Positions 34,900-44,160 of a stretch of 64,000 bases of DNA are shown piece by piece. The position numbers were made by a program, and so were the translations under genes. This DNA comes from CAXTTV01 sp964247295 (GTDB lineage: Bacteria > Chloroflexota > Ktedonobacteria > Ktedonobacterales > Ktedonobacteraceae), in assembly GCA_964247295.1 (NCBI GenBank), contig CAXTTV010000003.1, positions 5,446 to 69,445 of the forward strand. Direction: 5' to 3'. The notes beneath the pieces were generated by a model. The model saw only the letters and a program-made list of their open reading frames with translations, made no database searches and was not told the origin of the DNA. Each line of letters opens with the position of its first letter. Position 1 is the first letter of the stretch.

Positions 34900-35747
34900 C
34901 CTGACTATTTTCTCCCCTCTTTGACCGGCTTCAGTCAGTCTGGCTCTGCGGGGAAAAGATAGGGATGGTCGGGATAGTCTTTCCCCGAGAGCTTTTCCAA
35001 ATCTACCTTAACCATTTTACCTTGCACCTTTATGCAAAAAAACAGCGAACGCTTGCTCTTTTTAATGAAGAGGTAAGCGTTTCGCTCCTCCAGGCTCTTT
35101 CTCTGGTCCCACGGTCTTTTCATTCTAGAAAGAAGTGGGGTCCAGGGGTGTCAACCCCTTGACGGGGGCGGAGCGTCTCCGCGCACCTTCTCCCCCTCCT
35201 CGCTGCCGAAGGCGGCAGAAGAAGAGAATGAAACAGCCTTGCTCTAGTCCCACGCTGGTTGACTCTCCCTTCTTCTAAACATATACTTACTATTAGTAGT
35301 GTTTTTCTTTTATCTAGAACTGCCGATTATCCTTTTCCAGGTGCCCACAACTAATGGTGTCGCGCGTATCTAGAAAAAGTGAGCTAATCCACTATTATAT
35401 TTCCTCTATACAGGTTTGTAGATAGGCGCAGAGAACAAAATCTGGCTTTTTTTTGTTATCAATTATAAAGAGCTTGATATTCTCGTTGTCAGATAAAAAT
35501 TGGCTATTTTATAAATGTTCTGGAGCTGGAATGTTACATCTTCCAGTCCTTGTGCGTTTCTTTTGCATATAGATCCACTTTTTATTCTTTAGTTGAAGGA
35601 AGCAGGGAGGGGGGAATTGGGGCTCTGCCCCAGCCCCCGGCAGGAGGGAATAGAGCCCTCCCGTGCCTCCCGTTTTTGTCTCATTTTACTATTCGTTACT
35701 GTTCTCAATCTTTTTCGTAGAACGATGGCGAGGATTTCAGGGGTATC
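34900..35747. other. Long intergenic region with GC-rich hairpins
   Basis: About 850 bp with no supported gene. It contains an inverted repeat 35047-35081 (minus-strand T run), GC-rich hairpins near 35142-35220 such as GCGGAG-CGT-CTCCGC (35168-35182), an AT-rich stretch 35280-35590, and a second GC-rich hairpin block at 35596-35672 just before the first RSH gene. Confidence 0.6.
35596..35672 (+). repeat. GC-rich hairpin repeat block
   Basis: Contains GGGGC-TCT-GCCCC followed by an imperfect GGAGGG...CCCTCC stem. Composition and order resemble the block at 16441-16490. Confidence 0.5.
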
Positions 35748-35750
35748 TTG

Positions 35751-38090
35751 ATGATGGCTATTAATTCCGGTGAATCCCTTGCACCTGCCCAGGTTACATT
35801 GCAGCTTCTCTTAAAGGAGACGCGTACATATCTCTCCGATGGCGATCTGGAGAAAATTCTGCGCGCCTATGATCTGGCTGAAAATGCTCATCGTGGCGTC
35901 TTCCGTCGATCTGGCGAGCCGTATATATTGCATCCTTTAGAGGTGGCGTTGCTACTCGCGGATATGCGTATTGACGCGGATGGGATTGTAGCCGCGCTTC
36001 TGCATGATGTTGTTGAAGATACAGACTCTTCCCTTAACGATCTTCGTGAGCAGTTCGGTGAGGCGGTGGCTCGTATCGTTGACGGAGTAACAAAATTTGA
36101 TGCCCTGGCTAATCTCCCATCTTCGCCTCTGTCATCCGACACTTCCCATATCACGGAAACTCCCGAGCCGATCGACCTGGAGCAGCGTCAACGCCAGGAG
36201 CGCGAGATCAAAAATCGTTTGAAGTCGGAGACGGTCCGCAAGATGATGCTGGCGATGGTGGAAGATCCGCGCGTGGTGGTGTTGAAGCTGGCCGACCGCA
36301 TCCATAATATGCGTACACTTGGTGCGATGAAGCCCTCCCAACAGCAGAACAAGGCTCGCGAGACTGCGGAGATCTATGCTCCCCTGGCTCGACGCCTGGG
36401 TATGGTTCTGGCTCAGGCTGAATTGGAAGATCTCTCCCTCCGCTATCTGGAACCTGAGCGTTACGCGACTCTGGCCCGCCAGGTAGAGGAGGAGCGGCGT
36501 AAACGCAAGCCATATGTGGAACAGGTCACAAAAATGCTTCAGGAGGAGATGGATCGTGCGAATATTAAAGCACAGGTTCACCCCTGGCAGAAACATCTGG
36601 CTAGCATCAACCGTAAACTTTTTCAGGGGGGGATGGATGATGTAAGCCAGCTTCACGATCTGGTTTCCTTCCGGATTCTGGTGGACTCAGAATATGAATG
36701 TTACGTGGCTCTGGGTCATATTCACGCTCTCTGGCATCCAAAGGATGGCCGGATTAAAGACTTTATCGCGACGCCCAAGCTGAATGGCTATCAATCGCTG
36801 CACACTACCGTGTTTTGTCTGGAGAACCGCCTCGCGGAAATCCAGATCCGTACAGAGGATATGCAGCACATCGCGGACTACGGGATCGCCAGTTACTGGT
36901 CGACCAGAAATCAAGAGGGTCAGTCTCATCTTTCGTACCGCGAGATGGTAGCCTGGATTGAGCAATTACGTGATTGGCAGCGCGAGCTTCCACAAAACGC
37001 GGATGAGTTTGTTGAGGCGGTGAAAGGTGATATCTTTGATGAGCAGATCTTTGTGTTTACTCCAAAAGGAGAGGTGAAGGATCTACCGCGCGGCTCAACG
37101 CCGCTAGATATGGCCTACCGCATCCATTCAGATATTGGCGATCATTGTGCCGGCGCTCGCATTATTACCAATGTGGCCGATACCGAACGCCTGGTAACTC
37201 GTCTGGTTCCGCTGGATTATGAGCTGAAGAACGGTGAGATTGTCGATATCGTGACCAATCGAAGCGCTCATCCTACCAGCGATTGGCTTTCTTTCGCGCG
37301 CACAACTTCCGCCCGAGCCAAGATTCGGCGCTATCTGAAGACGTATGAGCGCGAGATAAATCTCCAGCTCGGTCAGGAGCGCTTGAACCAGGCTTTGAAG
37401 GCTGCCGGCGCTTCAGGTATAGATGCAGTGGAAGAGCGGGACTTTACGTCCTTTGGCGCGGCTAAAAAGCTCAACTCTCCCGAGGATGTCTATGTCGCAC
37501 TTGGACGTGAAGATCTGCCGATCGAGCTGGTGATGGAGAATGTTCTTCCTCACCTGGAGATCCGTGGGGCACTTCAGCCGTTGCCAAAGGCAATGCAGGA
37601 GTCACCCACAGCGAAAAATGAGATCTATACTTGTGAGGAAGGTGACGCGACAGCTCGCACAGCGTCTCTGGCGCACTGCTGCTGCCCGATCCCACCAGAT
37701 CCCATTGTGGGTTTTCTTCATCCCAATCGGGGAGTGATGGTCCACCATAATGATTGTAGTGCCCTCCAACGCTCTCGTAAAGGGGCGAAAGAACGGATCA
37801 TTGGAATAAACTGGGATCAGATTGAGGCTGAGCACTACCTGGCTCCAATCGTGATTATCGCCCACGATCGCGCGGGCCTGCTTCGAGATGTGGCTGCGGT
37901 AGTCGCGGATGCCGGTATCAATATGACGACAGTCGCTTCTACAACCCATCCATCTTTACATAAGGCAGTTATTAACGCGACGTTAGAGATTGAGACCGTG
38001 GATCAGATTGAGCGGGTCTCGAAACGCTTGCTACAGATCAGAAATGTAGTGAGTGTGGGCCGTGATCTTGGACGGCGCGCGGCCAGTTAA
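35751..38090 (+). CDS. RelA/SpoT homologue 1: hydrolase-competent, synthetase loop degenerate
   Basis: 779 residues with HD hydrolase, synthetase, TGS, zinc-finger-like and ACT domains. (p)ppGpp hydrolase residues are intact: His61, His85-Asp86 (LLHDVVEDT) and Asp182 (KLADRIHNM). In the synthetase domain the usual SGRPKHIYSIYRK loop reads HPWQKHLASINRK, so the ATP-binding Arg is Trp279 and stacking Tyr residues are lost. RxKD (334-337) and NGYQS remain. TGS lies at about 430-495 and ACT at 700-770. It is probably mainly a hydrolase. AGGGGT precedes ATG 35751 by 6 nt. Confidence 0.93.
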   Translation: MMAINSGESLAPAQVTLQLLLKETRTYLSDGDLEKILRAYDLAENAHRGVFRRSGEPYILHPLEVALLLADMRIDADGIVAALLHDVVEDTDSSLNDLREQFGEAVARIVDGVTKFDALANLPSSPLSSDTSHITETPEPIDLEQRQRQEREIKNRLKSETVRKMMLAMVEDPRVVVLKLADRIHNMRTLGAMKPSQQQNKARETAEIYAPLARRLGMVLAQAELEDLSLRYLEPERYATLARQVEEERRKRKPYVEQVTKMLQEEMDRANIKAQVHPWQKHLASINRKLFQGGMDDVSQLHDLVSFRILVDSEYECYVALGHIHALWHPKDGRIKDFIATPKLNGYQSLHTTVFCLENRLAEIQIRTEDMQHIADYGIASYWSTRNQEGQSHLSYREMVAWIEQLRDWQRELPQNADEFVEAVKGDIFDEQIFVFTPKGEVKDLPRGSTPLDMAYRIHSDIGDHCAGARIITNVADTERLVTRLVPLDYELKNGEIVDIVTNRSAHPTSDWLSFARTTSARAKIRRYLKTYEREINLQLGQERLNQALKAAGASGIDAVEERDFTSFGAAKKLNSPEDVYVALGREDLPIELVMENVLPHLEIRGALQPLPKAMQESPTAKNEIYTCEEGDATARTASLAHCCCPIPPDPIVGFLHPNRGVMVHHNDCSALQRSRKGAKERIIGINWDQIEAEHYLAPIVIIAHDRAGLLRDVAAVVADAGINMTTVASTTHPSLHKAVINATLEIETVDQIERVSKRLLQIRNVVSVGRDLGRRAAS

Positions 38091-38170
38091 CGAGATCCTC
38101 ACACTATATGGTGGTTAAAAAAGCACGTATCATCGGCGTTTCAAAACGTCATGGGTTAAAATAGATAAAC

Positions 38171-40582
38171 ATGGTTTATACTTTTGTAGAACAAGATTCT
38201 TCGCCACGCGATGCCGCCGAGCGCTCCGCCCAGCACCTGCTTGCGCTGGTTCGGAAATATATGTCTTCCGTTGAGATAGAGCTTGTTACACGGGCCCTCC
38301 AACTGGCTCAAGAGGTGACCCAGGGAGTAAGAGGCTTTCGCACTCTTCCTCCTTTTGAGCATGCTCTGGCGATCTCGACGATCCTTGCCGAGATGCATAT
38401 TGATGCGATTGGGATTGCCTCTGGTCTGGTCTTTGAGGCCATTGATGCTTCGTTGCTCTCAATTGAAAGGATCGAGGGTGAGCTGGGCCACGCGGTCGCT
38501 CGTGTGGTTGAAAGTATATCCCGCTTGAATATTCTAGAGCGCAAAAAGCAGAGCATGGAGATGGAGCGCGCATCCTCTCAAGCAGATGTTAGCGTTGGGC
38601 GCGATGCGAAAAAGCGTCGAGTGCGCGAAGCGATGCATCAGCAACAGGCAGAGACCGTTCGTAAAATGTTTATGGGGATGGCTGATGATCCACGGGTGGT
38701 TCTGCTCAAGCTAGCATACCGTCTGTACGCGATGCGTCATCTCCGTGCCTCCCTAAGGGAGGGGCAGCCCGCCGATGCCGAGCAGATCAAGATGGCCCAG
38801 GAGACGCGAGATATCTATTCGCCTCTGGCTGGTCGCCTGGGGATGTCGCGCGCCGAATGCGAGCTGGATGATCTCTCGTTCGCGGTCCTTGAGCCTGATA
38901 CCAGCGATTGGCTTCGCGATCAGATTGAGGCTGAGAGCATTCACTGGCGTTCGTATGTGAACCGCATCTGTGGCATCCTGCGGGAGGAGATGGCGAAACT
39001 AGGGATCAAAGCCGAAGTTTCGGGTCGTATGAAGCATCTCTATAGTTTCTACAAAAAGCTGAAGCGTAACGCTGGCAATGTAGAAACGCTAGAAGGCCTC
39101 AAGGCCGCCGCTGACTTTAGCCAGATCCACGATCTTATTGCCTTCCGTATTCTGGTAAATACCACGTCAGATTGCTATGTAGCCCTTGGGCATGTGCATA
39201 GCCTCTGGCGACCAAAAGACGGTCGGATCAAAGACTTTGTAGCCAATCCCAAACCCAATGGGTATCGTGCCCTGCATACCACTGTTTTCTGCATGGATAA
39301 CCAGCTTGTTGAGATCCAGATTCGCACCTTTGAGATGCATGAAATGGCGGAGTATGGTGTGGCGATGCACTGGCATTATAAAGATGTCGGTGACACCGCT
39401 TCGTCCTCAGCGAAAGAACTGCTCTCCTGGTTACGTCAGCTTGCCGATTGGCAAAAAGAGCTTCGTAGCTCGAATGGCAACGAAAGCGAGATTGTCGAGA
39501 GTATTCGGGAAGATATTTTTGATGAGCAGATCTATGTATTTACGCCTCGGGGTGAGGTGAGGGATCTTCCTGTCGGCTCGACACCGTTGGATTTTGCTTA
39601 CCGCATTCATTCCGAAGTTGGCGATAAATGCGCGGGAGCGCGGGTAACGGTGAGCAGCGGTTCTGGCGAGGCCGATCGCCTGACAACTCGTATGGTACCG
39701 CTCGACTACGAACTGAAAAACGGCGATATCATTGATATTGTTACCAACCGCACCGCTCATCCCACCCGTGACTGGCTCCACTTTGCCCGGACCGCCAACG
39801 CCCGTAGCAAGATCCGACGCTACCTGAAGATTCATGAGCGCGATATCAATATTCAGATCGGGCGGGAGCGCCTGGATCGCGAGAGCAAGCTCAGAGTTGG
39901 TCGTGGTCTGGAGGTACTGACAGAGGATAGCCAGAACTGGCTGGCAGCCGAGTTTAAAGAGGAAACCTTTGAAGACCTGCTCTCCGCCATCGGAACGGAT
40001 AAGCTGCGCCCGCACGCTGTCGCGGTCAGGCTTAGCGAGTATCTTCCACAGCCACGAGATCCCAGGGAGGAAGCGGGAGACGAGATCACGATCCCCTCAA
40101 CGCGATCTTCCGCCAGTTCGGCAACCCTGGAGGTAGCTGGCGTCAGTGGCCTGCTGACACGGCTGGCGAACTGCTGTTGCCCTCTTCCAGGCGACGACAT
40201 TGTTGGATTTATTAGTCGGGGGAAAGGTGTGATTATTCATAGAACCGATTGTCGAAATATCAAACGCTACCATACCGAGCAGAGCGAGCGTCTGGTGGCG
40301 GTGACCTGGACAACTATGAACAATCAGCGGTATCTTGCCTCGATTGTGATTGTGGCGCAAGACCGCCCTGGTCTGATCCGTGATGTCGCCACCGTAGTCT
40401 CTGATGCCGGCGTGAATATGAACACCGTTACCACCTCAGTCACTAAAGGCCAGGCGATTATCAGCACGCAGATAAACGTTGACAGTATAGAGCAGATGGA
40501 GCAGCTTTTCCACAAGATCCAGCGGATCAAAGGAGTCAGCCATGTTGCCCGAGATCTTGGCCGCAAGCCCAGCGCTCTGTAG
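38171..40582 (+). CDS. RelA/SpoT homologue 2: synthetase-competent, HD hydrolase degenerate
   Basis: 803 residues with the same domain order as the preceding gene. In the hydrolase domain the HD pair is Phe88-Glu89 (GLVFEAID) and the second metal-site Asp is Tyr183 (KLAYRLYAM), so hydrolysis is unlikely. The synthetase loop is canonical (SGRMKHLYSFYKK, Arg286), and RIKDF, NGYRALHT and EIQIRT are present. It therefore looks like a RelA-type (p)ppGpp synthetase. TGS and ACT domains are retained. It starts 80 bp after the first RSH gene. No clear RBS is seen before the ATG. Confidence 0.93.
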   Translation: MVYTFVEQDSSPRDAAERSAQHLLALVRKYMSSVEIELVTRALQLAQEVTQGVRGFRTLPPFEHALAISTILAEMHIDAIGIASGLVFEAIDASLLSIERIEGELGHAVARVVESISRLNILERKKQSMEMERASSQADVSVGRDAKKRRVREAMHQQQAETVRKMFMGMADDPRVVLLKLAYRLYAMRHLRASLREGQPADAEQIKMAQETRDIYSPLAGRLGMSRAECELDDLSFAVLEPDTSDWLRDQIEAESIHWRSYVNRICGILREEMAKLGIKAEVSGRMKHLYSFYKKLKRNAGNVETLEGLKAAADFSQIHDLIAFRILVNTTSDCYVALGHVHSLWRPKDGRIKDFVANPKPNGYRALHTTVFCMDNQLVEIQIRTFEMHEMAEYGVAMHWHYKDVGDTASSSAKELLSWLRQLADWQKELRSSNGNESEIVESIREDIFDEQIYVFTPRGEVRDLPVGSTPLDFAYRIHSEVGDKCAGARVTVSSGSGEADRLTTRMVPLDYELKNGDIIDIVTNRTAHPTRDWLHFARTANARSKIRRYLKIHERDINIQIGRERLDRESKLRVGRGLEVLTEDSQNWLAAEFKEETFEDLLSAIGTDKLRPHAVAVRLSEYLPQPRDPREEAGDEITIPSTRSSASSATLEVAGVSGLLTRLANCCCPLPGDDIVGFISRGKGVIIHRTDCRNIKRYHTEQSERLVAVTWTTMNNQRYLASIVIVAQDRPGLIRDVATVVSDAGVNMNTVTTSVTKGQAIISTQINVDSIEQMEQLFHKIQRIKGVSHVARDLGRKPSAL

Positions 40583-40584
40583 AT

Positions 40585-40636
40585 AATAGACGATAAAAAA
40601 GGTTCTCAATACTGGGAACCTTTTTTATCGTCTATT
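40585..40636. terminator. Bidirectional intrinsic terminator
   Basis: A perfect 21-bp stem (arms 40585-40605 and 40616-40636) with a 10-nt loop. The A and T tracts lie within the arms, so it can serve both the plus-strand RSH gene and the minus-strand sigma factor gene. Confidence 0.9.
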
Positions 40637-40665
40637 CGCCTTTGTGTATAGTCAGAAGAGGGAGT

Positions 40666-41907
40666 TTAGCCGCGTAGCCGCTCTAACACAGGTGGCTGAC
40701 GAAGTTTCGCCAGAGCCCCGGCCTCGATCTGTCTGACCCGCTCACGAGTAATACCCAGCTCACGTCCCACCTGTTCCAGGGGATGCGCCTGCCCATTGCC
40801 CAGGCCAAAGCGAAGCTGAAGGACCAGGCGTTCTCGGGGTGTAAGAACCGACTCAAGAACTCGCTGAACTTCATCCTTCAGAGTCTGAGTTGTCGCAATC
40901 TCTTCTGGCGAGGCCGACTCGGTATCCGCCAGAACATCGCCCAGCTCCTGCTCCTCATCCTCACCGACGGGTAGCTCCAGCGAAACTGGAGCGCCGGGGG
41001 CGGCCTGAAGCTCCATCATGCGAACCGGATCGAGTCCAGTTGCCTCAGCCAGCTCCTGCTCCGTAGGTTCGCGACCAAGCTCCTGAAGCAGGCGCTGACG
41101 CTCACGTCGGATGCGGTTAAGAGCGGTATTCACATAGACAGGGAGTCGGATCGTGCGGCCCTTATCGGCGACCGCCCGGCTAATCGCCTGACGAATCCAC
41201 CAGGTCGCGTGGGTTGAGAAACGATGGCCGCGTCGCCAGTCGTAGCGCTGGACCGCCCGGATCAGCCCAATATTGCCCTCCTGAATCAAGTCCAGAAGAG
41301 TCAATCCACGTCCAACGTATCGTTTAGCGATACTCACAACCAGGCGCAGGTTGGCGAGAATAAACTGCTTCATCGCATCTCGGTCACCCTGCTCGATCCG
41401 TTTCGCCAGCTCAATCTCGCGCTCATGAGTAATCATCGGGACCCGGCCAATTTCACGTAGATATGTCATTACGGCATCGGATTCACCCGCATCGGACTCA
41501 TTCGTTGAGTTCTCATCCTGATCCTCAGACCGGCGACGGCGCATAGGAGTGCGACGAAGCGTGGAGGCTTCCTCGTGAGGGACAGTTGGCAGATTAAGCA
41601 TAGAAACCGCTTCCGCCAGCTCGGGCGCGCCTTCTAGTTGAGTCAGTTCATCATGCATTTGAGACATTTCTTCCAACTCAATAGGGGCTGGTTCCAGAGT
41701 TGTTAGGTCTTCCTCCAGCTCCTGATCTTCCTTTTCTAACTCGTCCACCTCTTCAATCACATCGTCCGTTGGTGTATAATCGAGATCCTTACCCAGCAAT
41801 TGCTCGATATCAAACTGCTGGTCCAGATCAGGGATTTTCTTTTCATTCTTGTCTAAAAGAAGCGCATTTCCCGTCATGGCACGCTCACGCTGTTGCAGTT
41901 CAATCAT
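40666..41907 (-). CDS. Primary-type RNA polymerase sigma-70 factor
   Basis: 413 residues. The acidic N-terminal ~150 residues act as region 1.1-like sequence. Region 1.2 is DAVMTYLREIGRVPMITHERE, region 2 includes NLRLVVSIAKRYVGRGL and YDWRRGHRFSTHATWWIRQAI, then region 3 (REPTEQELAEATGL) and region 4 (LTPRERLVLQLRFGL, GITRERVRQIE). It is the likely RpoD/SigA or a close paralogue, consistent with the TTG/TANANT promoters seen. GGAGGG precedes ATG 41907 by 6 nt. Confidence 0.93.
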   Translation of the reverse strand: MIELQQRERAMTGNALLLDKNEKKIPDLDQQFDIEQLLGKDLDYTPTDDVIEEVDELEKEDQELEEDLTTLEPAPIELEEMSQMHDELTQLEGAPELAEAVSMLNLPTVPHEEASTLRRTPMRRRRSEDQDENSTNESDAGESDAVMTYLREIGRVPMITHEREIELAKRIEQGDRDAMKQFILANLRLVVSIAKRYVGRGLTLLDLIQEGNIGLIRAVQRYDWRRGHRFSTHATWWIRQAISRAVADKGRTIRLPVYVNTALNRIRRERQRLLQELGREPTEQELAEATGLDPVRMMELQAAPGAPVSLELPVGEDEEQELGDVLADTESASPEEIATTQTLKDEVQRVLESVLTPRERLVLQLRFGLGNGQAHPLEQVGRELGITRERVRQIEAGALAKLRQPPVLERLRG

Positions 41908-42220
41908 TCTACGCCCTCCATGAAACGTAATATCTTAAGCAGCAAGATAGCCGTCTATCATTAACACTTTTTCAGTTCCTCACCCAGGGGAATTATCCAA
42001 TCAACAGGAGATCCTGGTCTGAGCGCCGGTGGGAGGAGTCAAAAACGTGCTTTCTCTATTTATCTCTTTTAAAAAGCAAACAGAGCCGGACTGGAATTTA
42101 TTCCTTCGCCATCTTAATTATAACGCATGAACCCCCGACCTTCTAGTCCTATTTGAGTTTCCATAGAAGCTCGCCAATAAAATGAGTATAGTACTATGTA
42201 CGTTTGAGTCTTTTTTTAAG
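41908..42220. other. Upstream region of the sigma factor gene
   Basis: 313 bp. On the minus strand a TATAAT (42117-42122) would give a ~200-nt 5' UTR for the sigma gene; no good -35 accompanies it. No other gene or clear structure seen. Confidence 0.4.
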
Positions 42221-42898
42221 TCACAATGTCTCGCTCACAGTTCTGGCTTCCTCCTCGGCCTGTCCTTTCTTCAGGGCTTTGGATCGTACACGAATTCTTC
42301 GGAGAATGTTGATACACTGCCACGCCAAAACCAAAAATATACCGAGGGCCAGAATAAATCCAGAGAAGGCTCCTAAAATATCTCCAACGGTCTCCCAACT
42401 AGCGTTGAAAATATAGCCGAGCGTTAAAGGGATAGCAGCGCCAATGGCTTCTCCAAACAGATCGTACAAAACAAATTTCTTGTACGTGTAGCGGTCCGCG
42501 CCCGCGACGATGTTGATCACTCCTCCCAGCCCTGACACCAGAAACCGACTAAAAAAGACAGCCCAGCCTCCATGGCGTTGAAAGTACAGACGCGATCGCG
42601 AGACAGAATTGGGAGAGATCCATTTGTGCTTTCCCGGCTTCTCAATGCGATCCAGAAGTTGCCCACCCCAGCGCTTCCCAATCCAGTACCCTACGTTATC
42701 TCCACAGCAGGAGGCAGTAACGGTGATAATCTCCAGCACAAAAATGTTGAAATCTCCGACAACGGCAAATGCTGCCGCAGCCAGCAGCATCAGGCTTATT
42801 GGCAGAGGCAATCCAATAGCGGCAATAAAGATGGTGACCCAGAGCACGGGATAGCCGTACAACTGTACCCAGGTTATCAATACCGGTAGAATCGCGCT
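42221..42898 (-). CDS. DedA-family membrane protein
   Basis: About 226 residues with 4-5 hydrophobic helices. DedA/SNARE-associated motifs are GDNVGYWIGKRWGGQ and FFSRFLVSGLGGVINIVAGA. DedA proteins are lipid scramblase/flippase-like membrane proteins needed for envelope homeostasis. The actual start is GTG 42901, which overlaps the stop of the upstream gene (GTGA); the three bases are left to the overlap. The C-terminal tail is charged. Confidence 0.87.
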   Translation of the reverse strand, partial: SAILPVLITWVQLYGYPVLWVTIFIAAIGLPLPISLMLLAAAAFAVVGDFNIFVLEIITVTASCCGDNVGYWIGKRWGGQLLDRIEKPGKHKWISPNSVSRSRLYFQRHGGWAVFFSRFLVSGLGGVINIVAGADRYTYKKFVLYDLFGEAIGAAIPLTLGYIFNASWETVGDILGAFSGFILALGIFLVLAWQCINILRRIRVRSKALKKGQAEEEARTVSETL

Positions 42899-43377
42899 CA
42901 CCGATCTCCCCCAAAATCTATTCTACATTCCTGACGGCCAGGAGCGTTCAGTCTTGTTTGAATCTGCGTTGGCTTTGCGCGCTGTGGATGCTGCCGATGA
43001 TACTCCTCAATTGCCTGCTGAGTATTTTCGATCACTTTGTTCACATCCTGTTTGTTGGTGGTCGCGATCCGCATGAGGGTCAGATGGCGCTGTTCAAAGG
43101 GGGTGATCTTTTTTTTGTTAATACGCAACTCCAGGTATAGATAATTCTCGGGGACATGGTAATGGTGGGCGATATATGGGACCGTCATCCATGGCCGAAC
43201 TGTCCGCACATCCCCCTTATTCGCGAGCGTGTTCTGCTGCTGCAAGTGTTGAAGGGCCTGAATCGTGGTTGTCGCTGCTACTGCTGTGATGAGCAGTGCC
43301 AGGACAGCAAACAAAGAGATCAGGGTCAGCCGCACACGATCTTTTTTGAGGTTGAGATATCTTGACGAGTTATTCAC
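42898..43377 (-). CDS. Single-pass membrane protein, unknown function
   Basis: About 159 residues. One transmembrane helix near the N terminus (LTLISLFAVLALLITAVAAT), then a soluble domain with RPWMTVPYIAHHYHVPENYLY and a helical C terminus. RPWMTxPYIA segments look lineage-specific to Chloroflexota; I cannot name a family. GTG 43377 is preferred: a -10 TATTCT ends 8 nt before it, which rules out TTG 43383. Coupled to the DedA gene. Confidence 0.68.
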   Translation of the reverse strand: MNNSSRYLNLKKDRVRLTLISLFAVLALLITAVAATTTIQALQHLQQQNTLANKGDVRTVRPWMTVPYIAHHYHVPENYLYLELRINKKKITPFEQRHLTLMRIATTNKQDVNKVIENTQQAIEEYHRQHPQRAKPTQIQTRLNAPGRQECRIDFGGDR

Positions 43378-43390
43378 TAACAACTAGAAT
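43362..43390 (+). promoter_or_regulatory. Promoter for a leaderless dut mRNA
   Basis: TTGACG 43362-43367, 17-nt spacer, TAGAAT 43385-43390, then 7 nt to ATG 43398. The longer reading that starts at TTG 43362 would begin inside the -35 box. Confidence 0.7.
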
Positions 43391-43415
43391 AGCACTCATG
43401 GATGCATTTCCGCAA
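43386..43415 (-). promoter_or_regulatory. Minus-strand promoter overlapping the dut promoter
   Basis: TTGCGG (43410-43415), 18-nt spacer, TATTCT (43386-43391), 8 nt before GTG 43377. It overlaps the divergent dut promoter, so the two cannot be occupied together. Confidence 0.55.
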
Positions 43416-43856
43416 GGCAAAAAAATTGATGTCAAGATCGGGCGGGTCGATGCTTCTCTGCCTCTACCAACATATGCTACTTCTGGCTCCGTTGGGTTCG
43501 ATCTTTTCTGTCGTATAGATACGGAGGTTCCGCCTCGCTCGCTGGGTATGATACCTGGCAATGTAATTGTGCAGACACCTTCCGGTTATATGCTATTGTT
43601 GACGCTGCGCAGTAGTACGCCGCGCCGCAAGGGGCTACTGGCCCCTCATGGAGTTGGAATTATCGACCAGGATTACTGTGGTGAGGGTGATGAGCTGATG
43701 ATCCAGGTGTATAATTTTCTAGATACGCCGGCTCTGGTTCAGCGCGGAGAGCGGATCGCTCAAGGAATATTTGTCCCGATCGCGCAAGCTCATTGGCAAG
43801 ACATGGACGAGATTGGTCATGGTCGTGGTGGGTTTGGAAGTACCGGGGAGTTTTAA
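43398..43856 (+). CDS. dut: dUTP diphosphatase
   Basis: 152 residues, the normal trimeric dUTPase length. It hydrolyses dUTP to dUMP. All five motifs are present in diverged form: SGSVGFDLF (29-37), LRSST (70-74), GIIDQDYCGE (87-96), RGERIAQGIF (116-125) and RGGFGSTGEF at the end. dCTP deaminase-like relatives are less likely. ATG 43398 is fixed by the promoter directly upstream; there is no Shine-Dalgarno. Confidence 0.9.
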   Translation: MDAFPQGKKIDVKIGRVDASLPLPTYATSGSVGFDLFCRIDTEVPPRSLGMIPGNVIVQTPSGYMLLLTLRSSTPRRKGLLAPHGVGIIDQDYCGEGDELMIQVYNFLDTPALVQRGERIAQGIFVPIAQAHWQDMDEIGHGRGGFGSTGEF

Positions 43857-43858
43857 CG

Positions 43859-44152
43859 ATGCCAGAGAATTATTATACGCTGCTGCATATCGCCCGTACT
43901 GCCTCACTGGAGGAGGTCCGCCGGGCCTACTATCAACAGGTTCGCCTTCATCATCCCGATGTAAACCAACAGCAGAACGATCTCACGATTAAACGCCTGA
44001 ACGAGGCCTATACTGTTCTGCGCGATCCCACGCGTCGAGCGGCGTACGATAAACAGCTTCGGACCTCGTATCGCTCCTCCGAAGAGAAAATGACTTGGGT
44101 GCAGGGGATGTTTGGGTTTGTGCGCGAGCTCAAGAAAAACATGCGCGACTGA
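43859..44152 (+). CDS. Stand-alone J-domain protein
   Basis: 97 residues. A J-domain fills residues 4-66 (YYTLLHIARTASLEEVRRAYY, HPD at 32-34, LNEAYTVLRDPTRRAAYD), followed by a ~30-residue basic tail. It would stimulate DnaK ATPase, but has no G/F or zinc-finger region. It starts 2 bp after the dut stop, with GGGGAG 9 nt upstream, so it is cotranscribed with dut. Confidence 0.9.
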   Translation: MPENYYTLLHIARTASLEEVRRAYYQQVRLHHPDVNQQQNDLTIKRLNEAYTVLRDPTRRAAYDKQLRTSYRSSEEKMTWVQGMFGFVRELKKNMRD

Positions 44153-44160
44153 AAATCTGT

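Noticed and set aside
34935..35123. 62-codon minus-strand ORF ending in DLEKLSGKDYPDHPYLFP
   Set aside because: The sequence looks partly protein-like, but there is no ribosome-binding site, it overlaps an inverted repeat, and it has no context. Left out as unsupported.
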